This document shows positions 31,871 to 44,798 of a DNA stretch of 64,000 bases, piece by piece. The translations under genes and the position numbers were made by a program. How positions within the stretch are numbered: the stretch's first letter is position 1; the number at the start of each line of letters is the position of its first letter. Origin of the DNA: Talaromyces rugulosus (Eukaryota; Ascomycota; Eurotiomycetes; Eurotiales; Trichocomaceae). Under the pieces are notes generated by a model, which did not search any database, was not told the DNA's origin, and saw nothing but the letters and a program-made list of their open reading frames with translations. The stretch covers positions 2,418,001 through 2,482,000 of the forward strand of contig NC_049566.1 in the NCBI RefSeq assembly GCF_013368755.1. The letters are read 5' to 3'.

Positions 31871-34800
31871 CTAGATTCTAGGCCTGCTCCTCTCCGCCGA
31901 GCTCGAATTTCTATACTCGGCCTCACCTCCCGACCCCGTCCGCCGCCACACCCAATCCTTGCCCTTTCGCCCACGCTCCTGCAGCCAGTCCGCATCCTCT
32001 TCTTCGACCAGTACCGAGTTGCTATTTCGTCCGCCGCCTGATGAACCGCTGCTGCGTGGTCTGCGTGCTCCACGTGAACTGTTGCTTCGCGAACGTCGCC
32101 GTTCGTAGCGCTGTAGGGCGGCTGCGATGACCGGGTTGGAGATTTCGCTGGTGTCGAAATGGGCTGCTACTGTCGTATCTTGCTGTTGTTGCTGTTGTTG
32201 TTGTCGTTGTTGTTGCTGCTGCTGTGATTGCGTCTGCTGTATTGGCGTGATAATGCTCATTGCAGCTTTTGTCGTGTGTTCAGGGACTCGAAGCAAATGA
32301 GTCGGTGCAGCTTGATGCTGCTCATGAAGGCCGCCAGGATCTGACGCTGAACGTTCATGATGTACCACGATCGGCAACGCCGCCGCCGACAACGTCTCTG
32401 CAATCTCCGTCAACCCTTCGCCAATCGAATGATCACCACTGAGTCTATCATCCGGACCCAAATCATCCAGCATCATCAACTGTGCCTCAGAATCCAAACC
32501 AGACGACGACACATTGCGCGAGATCTGGTCTGTCCAGCGTCTAGATAAATACCTTTGAATTCTGGATATCGTGCCGAGACTATCTTTCCCTCCCCCGATA
32601 GCGTGATCAGCAGTATCGCCATCGGCGTTTGTAGCAACAGAGTCTTCCGCGTCAATAACAATGGTATTCGTCGGCCGTAACCACCATTTCACCAATGTCC
32701 ATTTCAGGCGTGCGATTCTTCCGTGCGGGCGGATATGAGCCCTGGGACCTCCGCGCGACCACAGTAGCGGGTTCGCAGCGGCCATTTCTTGGAAAAAGGA
32801 CTGGTATACGGCGCGTTCGTGCGGCGTGCGGCGGCTCTGTGTGGCCAGACGCTTTGTGAAGAAGTAGATGGCGATTATGCCTATCATGAAGGGGATGGCG
32901 GAGATGAAATACCATTTCATGCTGGGGTTGTTCTCGAAGGTGTCGACGTTCATGCCAAAGAAGCCAACAATAAATGTCAGGGGGAGGAAGATGAAGGTGA
33001 TCCAGCTCAGGCGCCACACTGATGACATCAATCAGTTTAGAAAAAAAGTTGTTCAAACTATACTCGGGAAAATATAGGGAGAAAACGCACTGCTCACGCC
33101 CAGCTCTAAACTGTGCCTGCTATCCCGAATCGACACGCTCTGGTACAGCAGCGAGATCAGCGACTCGGTGGGCTTGGTCAGGTCCTCGGTGACCAGGTTC
33201 TTGAGCCGGTCAAAGTCGCCGGGGCTGTCGTCGAGCCAGTTGTCCTCTGTATCGATGTCGTCTTTTTACCATTAGTCATGGTTTATAGAAGCTTTGAGAG
33301 AGAAAAGAAACTCACCCGTCAACTCGTGCAGCCGCGTCTTCATCTCTTGCATCACGCTACTATGCACATTCACCAGCTTCTCGACCTTGAGCCACGCGCT
33401 CGAGTTCGCCCACAGCTCTGGCGCGCGCGACTCGTCCGCGGGCTGGTCGTAGATTTTGTCTTCGAGGATGGTCATGTGCGTGCCAGCATGGTCCAGAAAC
33501 CCGTCCCAGGTCATGACAATCGCCTTGAAGATATCGCCCAGCACGGCCTTTGAACAATTCAGCGCGAGCGTCTCGTCGTCGCCCTTGATCGGGTCTCGCG
33601 ATTCAAAGGCCAAGTAAAAAGGGAGTCGGCGCCAGCGACACTCGAGATCGCGTCGTGCGGGGATCAGTGTGTCCTCGATGCATCCAGAGGACGAGTTGTC
33701 AAAGACGATAATCACATTTCCGTTATCCAGACTGCGTAGTCGAGACTGGAACTCGTGTCGGTCTTTGCGCGCGCCGTTTACTACGGTGTCGCCGCCGCCG
33801 CCATCCCCAAAGACGTCGCTGGGGTAAAAATGTTTGCGCTGGGGCAGGTCGTCGAGGGAGAGGCGCTTGTCCGAGTCGGTCTGCTGGTGCTGGATGTAGC
33901 AGCTCAGTCGTTGGACATAGACGTCGTGGCTGCATATTGGTTCGTCTAGTTCTGTCAGCTATCCCTACACATGAAATATGAAATGTAAAATGTGAAATGT
34001 GAAATGTTGGATGGAAACCAAAGTACCATTGTCATCAAAATCATCCAACTGCATCATCCGATCCCGACCATCATCCCTCCCCCCATTTTCTCTTCTTCGT
34101 CTTGCCCTGCTACTAGACGGGAAACTCTTGATATAATCCAAGCCAAAAGATGTCTTATTCACCCCTCTCCACGGATCATACTGCACTTTCCACGTCTTGC
34201 CCGCCAAAAATGGTTTCCCACCACGCATCTCTGGCTTTTTATATCGCAGATAGCGCCCAAAATCGGCCACGACGGTGTTGTCATGTTTATTAGTGTTTTC
34301 TGCAGATATGTTATACTTGCGCAATAAAAAGGGAATCGCCCAATCGGCATTTTGAACGTGAATTACACGCATAGCTGGAGGGTATTTCTGGGCGTCGGGG
34401 GCATGGTAGATGCGGCGCAGGCTGTCGAGGGAGAAGATTTCCTGGGCGGCGACTTTGCGGACGTGCGAGTTTGATTTGTCTTTTTTTTTCATGTCAGTAC
34501 TTTTATGGAAACAAAAGAAAGAAGAAGAAGGAAAAAAAGGTACGCACCAGCTTTGGCAAAATCAATAACGAGCACGCGACCACCAAATGTATCCAGCTCC
34601 GAGTACGCTTTGTGCCATTTTAGGCCGGGGCCTTGGAGGCGTCTATTCCCTGTAACAAACACATTAACATTATAGATATTTAAGAAGAGAAAAAAAAAGG
34701 AAAAGAGGAAAAGCCTTACGATCGCCCAGCTCCGGCACTTTTCTGCGCTTTCCCGCGTTGTCTTCTGCATCTTGTTTGTTTGTGGTTTTGTTTTCGTCGT

Positions 34801-35047
34801 TGTTGTTTTCCTTATTGCTGTCTTCTGGCATCTCAATATGATCAGACACGCGGCTCTGCGAGGTATGTCCATCTACTAACATTAGCACACTCTCACACAT
34901 ATAAAATAAATAAAGAGAAGAAGAAGAAATACCACTCCAATCCCCCTGCTCAACAGCAGCAGCCCGTCGTCGCTCATCCGTCGGCGACGACGACGCGGTC
35001 ACCGTGAGCGGCGGAGGGCGCGTGTTATTATTACTGTCGTCGCTCAT
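31871..35047 (-). CDS. CorA-family divalent metal (Mg2+) transporter-like protein
   Basis: Seven exons: 35047-34933, 34872-34720, 34649-34548, 34479-34027, 33951-33316, 33246-33091 and 33018-31871, giving 920 aa; every junction restores frame. Two transmembrane helices lie at residues ~540-600 (WITFIFLPLTFIVGFFGMN and WYFISAIPFMIGIIAIYFF), with the diagnostic GMN filter at 560-562. The helix before them (ESLISLLYQSVSIRDSRHSLELGVSMWRL) is the CorA stalk. The N-terminal ~500 residues form a long polar cytosolic domain, and the ~320-residue tail is disordered with a polyQ run near 32170-32225. This resembles the large Aspergillus-type CorA-like proteins rather than Alr1 or Mrs2. The transported ion is inferred from the family. 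It is convergent with TAF12 (195 bp apart). Confidence 0.88.
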
Positions 35048-35850
35048 TATCAAAGGAAAGTTCAACCAGCAAACATTATGAGAAAAGAAAAAAAAAACAT
35101 GTGCGAGAAATGAAATTTTATTTATTATGTATATAGAAACTGATCTGCCCAGCTGACTGAGGCTGATAGTCGCTCACACTCAGCTGGGGCAACCAAAAAC
35201 AAAAAACAAAAAGTGTCATTTGATAAAATAATTAGGGGGCTAGTTCGGGCTAGTTGCGTATTTAGGGTCTTGTCAAAACCTACTCCGTACTCCGTAAGGT
35301 AGTTAATTGTTATAGATTGCTTACAATAATAAAATAAAAAACACACGCTAACAATCTATTTCTATCTACCAAAACCGAAATCAACATCGGTGACCGCATT
35401 GATGGGCCTCTGCCCATCCATGGGAATGAATCAATTAATATACCATGGCTTTTCAGCCATGACAGACAAGAAGAGAAAGAGAAAAAAAATGCAGATGCAT
35501 CGCTTGAGAGAGAAAGGATTCACTGCGAAATAGCAACGAAGCAACTGAGGGAAAAGAAAAGAAAGAAAAAAAAAATAAAGAGGGAAATTCGGTAAATGAA
35601 TAAGATACAATGGAAGAAACGGCTGAACGAGCCAGAGTTCAAACCAGTCTGTCGACGGGTTGCATAACGAGATAGGAAATATGTTCAAGAACTGAGTGAA
35701 TGGTGGTGGTATCGCAATATCGAGCGAAGACAAGAGGAAACGTGGAAGAACCGAATAACCGAATAACCGATTCGTATCAAAGTAATTTTACAAACACACA
35801 TCATTCATCAATGTCCCCTCGGGACAAAATGTGCTGATTTGCCACACAAT
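35048..35850. other. Intergenic, no gene seen
   Basis: 803 bp between the CorA start and the PIP5 kinase stop. Purine-rich and pyrimidine-rich runs occur (around 35460-35600); no protein or RNA gene is supportable. Confidence 0.55.
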
Positions 35851-38600
35851 CTAGTTGTGGGCTTGGTTGGGAATAACAGGCAGAGGCTTGTCGTGCATTG
35901 AATCCAAATGGCTTCGAATCCCCCGACTGCGTCCGCTCTTCTGACTGCCAGCTTCGCCAGCCTCGTCGACAATCGGCAGCGTCGACGGTCCGCTCATGCT
36001 GTTAACATCGTGCGGATCCCACATGGTAGCCAGCGTGCGCGCATGAGGCTCTGGCCCGCTGTTGCGAGCCTCGTTCTCGGCGGCTTGCATCGTTCTTTCG
36101 ACAGACTCTCGTCGAAGGGCCTCGCTGACCCGGCTGATCTCTTCCGACGTGGCTCCGTTGGCGCGCGCCAGCTGCAGCCGTTCTGCCTCTTCTTTCGACA
36201 TGGTAATGCCCTCCATGAACTGGATAAACCGTTCGCCATATTGCTGGGGCGGGATAGGAGATATCTGTGAGCGATTGTGTGAAAGCCCTTTCCAGAAGTG
36301 TTCTGCTTTCTTGACCATGCCGTACTGTTTCTCTATTAGTCATGCCTTGGCTCATTATTTTGTGTGTTTACTCACCGGTGTCAGACAATCAATAATTCCA
36401 AGATAATAAATCTCTTCTCCAGGCTGCCCATTTTCGTGTGTCGCGCGCAGACCGCCGTCGTCAGAGTAAAACACCAGGTTCTTCCTCTCGTCGAGAATCT
36501 CGTCCGGCATCTTGGCTGCTGAATGCAGTATAGGCACTGGTCGTTCCCGTTTCAGCGTCATGCGCAGTTCCCGCGCTTTGCGGGCACTCTCCATTTTAGA
36601 AGGCGTCTTCACGAGCAAGTCCGTCCCCGTGTCGTCGTCTCGATCTCCGCCAGGCTGGAACACTTGCAGGGTCTTGTCGCGGAGGTTCTCCTCGTTGCCC
36701 CTGTTGAGATCGTGTATACCGACCAGCAACGAATAATCCATGATTTTGAGCCGTTGCAAAAGCGACACGTCCCGTCGAAGCTGTGTCATAAACACGTCTT
36801 TCTTCATCGGTCCCTGCTCCAAGTGACGATTCCTTCGCAGCCAATTCAAATCCTTCATCGTCGCGCGTGGGTTCCTTTCCAGATCCTCTTCGCGCAAGTC
36901 GCGTCCAATAGTCGATCCTTTCAAGTCGAATGTCTGATGGATATCACGGTGTGGCGGGAAAAGATTGTTCATAACCACAAAATGAATCTTACGGCCATAT
37001 GCCATTTTGACACGATGCAGGCCGTAAAACTGCGATATTAGAGTGTTTGGGTTGTTCTCAACGTGCTTGTAGTAGTCTGGCAGAATCTTGCGCAAAAGCT
37101 TGTGTTCAGAGTGGTGGATGGTCTTGATGATATACTTGTAGTCGCGCGAAAAGTAAAAGAAACTGCCGCTTTTTCCAGGCGAGCCAAGCTCCGATAAGAT
37201 ATATTTGCTCGTCAGCGACATCAAATAATCTGCCGGGTCCAGCTTGAACTTGGAACGCAAACGACGAAACACCCAGGGCGCGTAGTCCTTGAACTTGAAG
37301 TCATATTTTGCCGAAGGGGTCAACTCTTTACCGGTGCTGGAATTCATCAGCTCTATACAAGCAGAAAGAGAAAAAAAAAAAAAAAAGAAACTCACATATC
37401 AAAAGAAAACTTGTGCTTGGCATCAAAGTCGGCTGGAGTCGGCTCGCGCTCCATCTTCGCGTTGATTCGCGACACAACAAACCGAATACCAGTCAACATG
37501 TTGTACGCAGTCACCCAGTTGACATGGTTCTGGTCAACCTTGGTGCCAACAATCACTCGGTCATCGTCTTCCTCCTCGCGCCTCTTCTTGCGAGCGCGTT
37601 TCTGCTTGATTGCTTCGGCCCACCGAGCAGCCTCTTCATCATTGAGACTCTCATCAGGATGCAAATCAGCAACACTCGTCCGCGTCGCCCGGCGAACCAG
37701 GCTTAATGAGCTGCGACGAAAGTGAGGGCCGGTCTGATCTCCTCGTCCAGTAGAGTATGTGCGAGTCTCTTCAAACGAGTAATCACGACTCCGCCGTGTC
37801 ACTGACCTCGGCACTTGCAAGGCGCTTCGGTTGGAATGGCGAGACGGGGAGGTTGGCGACGTGGGCTCAAAGTCGGCCGGGGCAGGAGGCGAAGAATAGC
37901 GGTGCTGCTGGGAGCGCTTATTGGGGGGAGCCAGTCGGTCCGGTTCTGGCGCTAAATGGGACGATTCGCTAGGCAGTGATGTCGATAGCGGGAAGTTATT
38001 GGCGTGGTATGCGGACTGGTTTGAGTCCAGAAAGGACCCGCGGTCTTCGCTAGTAGATAGCCGGTAATAATCACCGTTGGGCAAGGGCCTCGAGCTCGGC
38101 GTCGGCGAACGAGACTCGGGCATAGCACTACCGTTGACATGAGGCGTAGCCGTCGTGGTAGATGACGTCTCAGGCCCATGACCAGCAGCGCCGTCGCCGT
38201 TCACATACCCATCGCTCATTGCCGAAAGACGACTCTGTGGCTGTTGTTGGTCTCTGTTTTCCCGGAACGAGAAGCTAGCCAGAGACGGCGTGCTGTCGGT
38301 CTTGGAAAAGAAGCGCTCCCGGTTGTACGACCCGATACTCGAGCGCGCGCCCCCATTCAACGAGTGGGCGCTGCCGTTCTTCAAGCTGGTGAGAAACTGG
38401 TTGTGGTCGGATTGTTGGTAGAGACTGGAAGATTCGAGGCGGCCGGCATCGCCATTCGCACCGGCAGTATACAAAAAGGTGTTGCCCACGGGGGTCTTGT
38501 CGTAGGATTTCCGCTGGGCGATATCGAAGGAATTGGACGGGCTGACGGTAGTAGTAGTGGTCGGGTGGTGATAAGGGCCTTCGCTCAGGATTGACGGCAT
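35851..38600 (-). CDS. MSS4: Phosphatidylinositol-4-phosphate 5-kinase (Mss4/Its3 type)
   Basis: Exons 38600-37396, 37336-36376 and 36324-35851 give 879 aa. The enzyme makes PI(4,5)P2 from PI4P at the plasma membrane and controls actin and the cell wall. The kinase domain starts near residue 395 ([20 protein letters not shown]) with [27 protein letters not shown] (catalytic Asp) and [16 protein letters not shown]. The activation/specificity segment is [11 protein letters not shown] followed by [12 protein letters not shown]. The N-terminal ~390 residues are Ser-rich and disordered, with a basic patch ([16 protein letters not shown]). The second junction needs the TTCCAG acceptor at 37337; nearer AGs give stops. 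The intron between CLTP and YG is 51 bp. Confidence 0.95.
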
Positions 38601-39630
38601 ATTCCTGGCCGTCTCTAGGACGTATTATTTTTTTTTTATTTCTAGGGAATTTGTTAATTTGCCCTTAATTTTGTTTTTGTCGACAGAGGCGACTTTTGTG
38701 TTTTGTGACGTGTGGTCTGCGTGGCGGACTTGGCCGGACGGGCGAACAGATAACCACAACAGGGGCAAGACGTCGGTCGAGCACGGTCAAAGTCGAAGTC
38801 GCTGCAAAGAAAAGCAAAAAGAACACGCAAAAACAACTCGACACAGACAGACACAAGACAATTCACGGTCAGGGAGCGACCAGCATGGCTCAGGCTGACG
38901 GGATGGCAGACGTGGGCGAGGGGGCCCAGTGTTCAAGGCTCAGGCTCAGAGATTGTTGGCTATTATTAGGATTAGGATTAGTGCAGAAGCGAATGACGCA
39001 GCGAGCCGATCGCAATCGAGCCAGCCAGACCAGACAGTCGAATGGATTTGAGGCACTGGATTGCGGTGCTCAAAGAAAGAGCAGACACAACAATGGAAAG
39101 AAAGAGAGAGGGGAGAGAGAGAGAGAGAGAGGGAGAGGTTGCTAGACGTCTGTCTCTGTCAGCACGACTAAGAATCCCGCCGTTCCGCGAGCTGCAACAC
39201 AGCAATCTCGGCTTTAACGCTTCCGCGCCGGTGCTGCCTGAGCCGTCAGGCATCACTGTGGCTGAGCGCAGCTAGGCCCGAACAGGAAGATTTCCCTTTT
39301 GGGCAGGGACTGCCATGCTCTCCGTACTCTTTAAATGTCGCTCGACTTGGATGTTATTCTCCAGTCATTGTAAATCATATAATAAAACTCGGATTCTTGC
39401 TACTGTTTAAACCGGCCCAACTTGAACCCGGTCATGAGCAAACACGAGCAATGCCAGCTAGTCAGCCATCGAATAGCGTACAAATTTCCTTTTTGGGAAA
39501 CGGCTAGTCCTAATGAATTTCCACTTTGGGCACAGCCATAGCCAACCAATGTACTCAACGGTGAATATAAAAGCAAGTCCAGAATCACCACAAAAACCTC
39601 TCTCCAGGTTTGTAATTGGAAAAAAAAAAA
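38601..39630. other. Divergent MSS4/SDR intergenic region with GA repeat
   Basis: 1030 bp. It contains a purine tract of GA repeats at 39101-39138 and no supportable gene. It should hold both promoters. Confidence 0.5.
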
Positions 39631-40795
39631 ATGGTCTCCCTATCAACCGTCCAAACCTCCAACGCGCGCATCTCCGCCGCCATTCCACCCACCACCACGC
39701 CTGTAGCCGTATTTATCGGCGCAACCAGCGGAATCGGCAGAGCAAGTTTACTGCAGTTTGCGCAGCACACGGCTCAGAATAAGCCGCGGGTTTATTTCGT
39801 GGGGCGCTCGCAGGCCGCCGCTGATGAGATCTTGCAGCAGCTACGTCGCATCAAGCCTGATGATGGTGCTGATGGAGGAGGAGGAGGAGCAGAGTATGTT
39901 TTTATCCAGGCGGATGTGAGTCTGCTGAGCCAGGTGGATGAGGTGTGTAAGCAGATCAAGGAAAAGGAGAGTGTGATCAATGTGTTGTTTCTCAGTCAGG
40001 GGACTTTGGATATGACTACAGGTATAGCTCTTACATGTTTTGTTGTTTTATTTTGTACTTAAAATACTGATGACCGCAGAAACGTCCGAAAAGCTATCCC
40101 TTATCCTCGCCCTGTCGTACTTTTCACGCATGCGCTTTATTGCCAATCTACTACCCCTTCTCCAAACCGCCGGTACTGCTACTATGTTCAGTCGAGTCAT
40201 CTCCGTCATGGCCGGCACCAAAGAAGGCCCCATCAACCCCTCCGACATTGCCGGAAAACATGTCGCGCCGTGGAAATCCCGAGGCCATATGTGCTCTATG
40301 ATGACCCTGACAATGGAGCATTTCGCCGACGACAACAACAACAACGATTCTTATAATCAGGTCAGTTTTGTGCATGCTTACCCGGGCTTTGTGGACACGG
40401 GGCTTGGCAGGTCGATGAAGGGATTTGTCGGCGGCGCCATGAAGGCGGTTTTCACTCTGGCCAAGCCTCTGCTTGTGAAACATTACATCCCTCTCGAGGA
40501 GTGTGGTGACCGACATGTGTTTTTGGCAACGAGCAGTCGCTATGCCAGAGCTGGTGGTAGTAGTAGTCAATCGCAGCCCGCCGTCGTCGAGGGTGTGGAA
40601 ACAGTAGCAGCAGCAGTAGGCACCAACGGCCAAATCGGCAGCGGCGTGTACTCTGTCGACGAAACCGGCGAGAGCGCTGATGCGCGCGTTCAGACGCTGC
40701 TAGAAGAGTTGAGGCAGAATGGGGTCAAGGAGAAAGTTTGGCAGCATTTGCAGAGCGAGTTTGTGCGCATTACGGGGACGTCGAGGGTGGATTAG
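39631..40795 (+). CDS. Atypical short-chain dehydrogenase/reductase
   Basis: Exons 39631-40021 and 40080-40795 give 368 aa. The NAD(P)-binding Rossmann motif is clear at residues ~31-40 (FIGATSGIGRAS), followed by VYFVGRSQAAADEI, an acidic/Gly loop and NVLFLSQGTLDM. After the intron come SRMRFIANLLPLL and RVISVMAGTKEGPI, where classical SDRs have Ser then YxxxK; here I see no YxxxK at the expected distance (KHVAPWKSRGHMCSMM), so the catalytic Tyr may be replaced. SFVHAYPGFVDTGLGR is the conserved P-G motif after the active site. Substrate is unknown. The start follows a poly(A) leader directly before ATG 39631. Confidence 0.85.
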
Positions 40796-41774
40796 GTTTC
40801 TTTTTTTTTCCAATTTCAAAAAAAAATAATGTATTTTTTTTGGTCAAATAATATTACCACAGTGTTTATTCAATTGTTATTGTTTTTGCAGACGCGTCTC
40901 ATGCAACCCGCATTTTAACCGGGGAGAAATTAGACACAACAACGTTCAATGTTATATTACTGCCAGACTCTGAGTTATTTTATATTTAAAAGGAGTTTGT
41001 ATCATTTTAATTGTTGATTGAAAAAATAAAACATGAATTATTGGATTGGTTCTTTTGAAAGGGGTTGAAAACTCTGGTGACAATAGGAGCACTTTAATCT
41101 ATATATATTCCGCACATCCAAGCGATAGAGAAACCATAACATTTAAAAAATAAAATTATTTAGCAACTCCAGCTTCAACCTAGTATACAACGTAAAGACA
41201 TCGAATAAATACATTATTAAATCTAATACATACATATCAATGTGCATGTAGCCTAGTACATAAACTACATGTAATACACCTCGTAGGGAATTTCGGATAG
41301 CATCAACCTTTCAAATGTTACACGGACCGAACATTTGAAACACATCAATGGGCACCAGCACATGTGGCTGATCCATCAATTGATGACTAGCAATACATTT
41401 ACGATTCTTATTGAATAAGCTTAATGATTTGCACATCTACAATGTCCACGGATTACACAGGCTGAACCGTTAAAAGTCCTGTAAGAAATATTCATTCGAC
41501 CCACACAAAACAGTCCATTAGGGTCTTGCACGACAATGACATCAACCCAAATCATATACCCAAGACACCCACCAGACGACGCCATCCAATACCGAGTAAA
41601 AAAGACACAAAAAAAGATATAAGAAAACAAAAAACGTTTCACGACCTTCCCAAGGGAGATTCAACGCGAGTCCAAGTCATGGGAAAAAAAAACAAAAAAA
41701 AACAATATCCCTGAGCACAAAAAGATATCTTAGCAAAGCATTACAAAAGGAAAGAAAATCATCCCGACGTCAAT
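40796..41774. other. AT-rich intergenic, no clear gene
   Basis: 979 bp between the convergent SDR and histone H1 genes. A minus-strand frame at 41642-41421 has some protein-like wording (VDVIVVQDPNGLFCVGR) but no supported start, partner exon or family. A/T-rich throughout. Confidence 0.5.
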
Positions 41775-42942
41775 TTACGCCTTCTTGGGAGTAGCCTTCT
41801 TCTTTGGCGCGGCCGCCTTCTTGGGAGTCGGCTTAGCGGCTGTCTTTGTGACGCGACCAGACTTGGTGACAGTCTCAACCTTGGGTTGGTGGACAATGGC
41901 AGGAGCGGCTGTCGAGGTCTTGCGAGGCTTGGCCGTGTTGGCCTTGGGCTTAGCAGCAGTCTTCTTGGTGGTGGCAGCGGTGGCCTTTTTTGCAGCGGCA
42001 GTCTTAGCAGCAGGCTTCTTGGTAGTGGTGGTAGCCTTCTTTGCAGCAGCAGTCTTGGTGGCAGCAGCGGGCTTCTATAGAGACAGTGAGCATGTTGCAA
42101 GTTATTATTGTTGGAGAGACTGGACTAACCTTGGCAGCAGGCTTAGGGGCAGCAGCCTCCTTCTTGGCCAGCTTCACAGGGCCGGAAGGTCCTAAAAGAC
42201 GCGTCAATATGCAAATAAAAGAAAAAAGACAACGCGGCAACAGTCTTCACGCGTTGATCCAGATTCATAAAAGACTGACCCTTGGGTTGGCTGAATTCAC
42301 CCTTCTCAACACCAGCCTTGATGGCCTTGTTGAACTGGGAGTCGAACGCGGCCTGCGACGCGACGGTGACCTTGTTGTTGGCCTGCACGTATTTCTTGAT
42401 CTGCTGACGGCTAGAGAAAACAAAGTCAGCATCTGAATCCAAGCATGGTCATTGATGTAGATGCCACACGGTGGTGCGCATCACCATGACGCGACGGGAA
42501 CATCAACAAGCGACGCAAAACATACCTGCTACCGTTGCGTTCTTTCAACTGAAACGCGAAAAAAAAAGAGCACGAGTTAGTGATGATGAAGAAAAGGTAA
42601 CCAAAGATAATCAAGCTCTTGCTCGACAAAAGTCTTGTGTGTTGTGGTGGCGGACAGAGCGCGCACGCGATGGGCCACGGTCGCAAGCGAGCAACGCAGA
42701 CCAAACACAAAACCGGGACGGGCGCGAAGGGGATCAACTCACGTTGACGATGGCGTCCTTGATCATATCTATACGACTATAATCAGCATCGATGCGCGAT
42801 TCCAAACAGGCCAGAAACAGCGTGACGCGATGGCGTGGTGGTGCAGGATCAGGCAATACATACCGCGGTAGGAGCCATGGCTGGAGCCGGCAGCAGCCTT
42901 CTTGGAGGCAGCGGCGGTGGTGGTAGCTTTCTTGGGAGGCAT
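41775..42942 (-). CDS. HHO1: Linker histone H1
   Basis: Six exons: 42942-42864, 42768-42743, 42548-42526, 42410-42280, 42191-42130 and 42074-41775, giving 206 aa. The winged-helix GH1 domain is split over exons 1-4 (HGSYRDMIKDAIVNLKERNG, SSRQQIKKYVQANNKV, FNKAIKAGVEKGEFSQPKG), followed by the Lys/Ala/Pro-rich tail with AAKK and TPKK repeats, ending KKKATPKKA. It binds linker DNA and compacts chromatin. Exons 2 and 3 are only 26 and 23 nt, and the reading frame proves both. A single H1 gene with several introns is typical of filamentous fungi. Confidence 0.95.
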
Positions 42943-44183
42943 TGCGACGGATGGGATGTTCAGCTGAGCTGGGAGTAACAAGTAGAGAGATGAAGGGATG
43001 AAGTCAAGGAAGAGCGAAGCTATATATAAGATCGGAGGTGGACGAGCGCGAGTGGAAAAAGGGCGGGAGCAGAAGGGAAACGGGCAGGGAAGCCGCGGGG
43101 CAGCGCGCTTTATAGGGCGGCCGGTGTTGACACAAGATCACCCAAAGGTGAGTGACTTTTTTGCCCGGTCCCATGCAACTCGTTCCAACTTTTGGCGCCC
43201 ATAATTGGCCTTATGCCTAGTCTATAATATTTAGCTTCTTTAGTTTTATTTATTTTAGTTTTGCTTTATTTTAGTTTTTGCTTTGTGTTTGATAACTAGC
43301 TGCCTGCGTTTGTGTGTGGTGAGCTGGCTCTTGTTCTTCTGCTCTGCCACGCGTCTGAACTGTCTGTCTGGTCTTGCCACGTCGCTGCCTGGTACATGCT
43401 ACATGTAGACTGCTCTCTTGCGCATTTCGTTGTTTCCAGTCATACTGAGTTTTTAAAGGTACTATTAGCATAGACAAAATCGCGTCACATCTACATCACT
43501 CGAGCCAGCCGGAACCGCTGCTTGCTCAGCTTCTTCGCTAGGCAGAAATAACCCAGAAATAACCCCTAGAAATAACCCAGATACATAGGGACAAAGTCTG
43601 GATAGACAAGGTCACGAGACACCTGAACCGTAATCTACCGTATCTTGACGGCTTATTACTTTGTACAAGATGTCGCAAGCCGTCGCAAGTTGTCGCAAAC
43701 CTCTATCGCAAAGCTCTCTAGCAAGAGCACGCAAGCAATCTCCCCATATTTCTAAATTAGAACACACTATGCACAATGCAGCCAAGTACTATCTATCATC
43801 ATCCACTGCACGAGCATTGCGTAAGGGGGCTGGCATGGCCCAATGTCAAGTCCAAGTCAAGCATGCGCCCGCGCGCTGACAGAAAAGGCGAAAGAATAGG
43901 GTTCCAAGGCCAGGTGATCCCGCTGATAGCCTGATTGGGCTGCAAGTCACATGCAAGAATGGGGGCGCCACAATTCCGTTTTGGGCAAGCGCTTTCCTAA
44001 TCGAGCGCATGTATGTAGAACCCCACTTTTTTTAAAATTATTTCTACTTCAACTCCCTTGCTGGATATACATAACATACATACATCGTCAGGCCCGAAAC
44101 AGCGTCGCTGCGTGGATTACGCCCGTGATCCTGTCCACCATGGCCGGAAAATATGTTAAAAAAATATACAACTGATTTTGCAC
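42943..44183. other. Intergenic upstream of histone H1
   Basis: 1241 bp. Holds the H1 promoter, a 3x AGAAATAACCC short tandem repeat at 43544-43578, and no supportable gene. Confidence 0.5.
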
Positions 44184-44513
44184 TCATTTGGGCTTGTCGG
44201 AAATTAAAAATTTATTCTTCGTCTTCCAAGGAAACACAACAAAATCATGGTTTCGCTCCATGCATCCGTTTCCGCGATACCTTCGCAAAACATCCTGCGA
44301 GATCGCAATCCTGTATTCTCCCTTGACAACACCAATAAACAGTCCGAAATTTATGGCAATGAAGAAAACATATCCTAAAGAATACAGTCAAACTAATATT
44401 TTTGCAATTTTCCTCACCATGCGCCAAGGATCACACATGGTTGCCAAAGGGTTGCCGTTGAGGTCATGAATACGCCAGACACTCTGTGACTGATCCCAGT
44501 CGCAACGACACCT
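44184..44513 (-). pseudogene. Two exons of an eroded small protein gene
   Basis: Minus-strand exon 44513 to about 44424 reads RCDWDQSQSVWRIHDLNGN then PLATMCDPWRM before a GTGAGG donor. After a TTTAG acceptor (exon start near 44366) the next exon reads GYVFFIAINFGLFIGVVKG, EYRIAISQDVLRRYRG, HDFVVFPWKTKNKFLI, ending at TGA 44186-44184. Both segments are strongly protein-like, but the junction is out of frame by one base and no 5' exon or start was found. A single-base loss beside the donor would explain it. The family is not recognised. Confidence 0.4.
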
Positions 44514-44798
44514 CTAGATGGTCAACTATCGGTTAAACCAAGTCCATGAGTTGCTCTTATTAAAAATCTGTGATTTTTTTGAAAAAAAATAAAAAAAATA
44601 AAATAGTTGTTTTGAAAAATGTTCGACCTTGTCGACTGTTCCCATCTCTGCTGGTACATCCGCCGGGTCACACTAACCGAGCCCAACAGCTCTCCGAATA
44701 ATCCACAACGCCCAAACACCGCTTTTTCATGCAAATAAACGCAATAAACTCGAGTGAAGCATCAATTGATGTAGAGAAGGAAAAAAAAAAAAAGATGA

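Noticed and set aside
41421..41642. Cys-containing minus-strand frame
   Set aside because: Some protein-like wording but isolated, no start context, partner exon or family.
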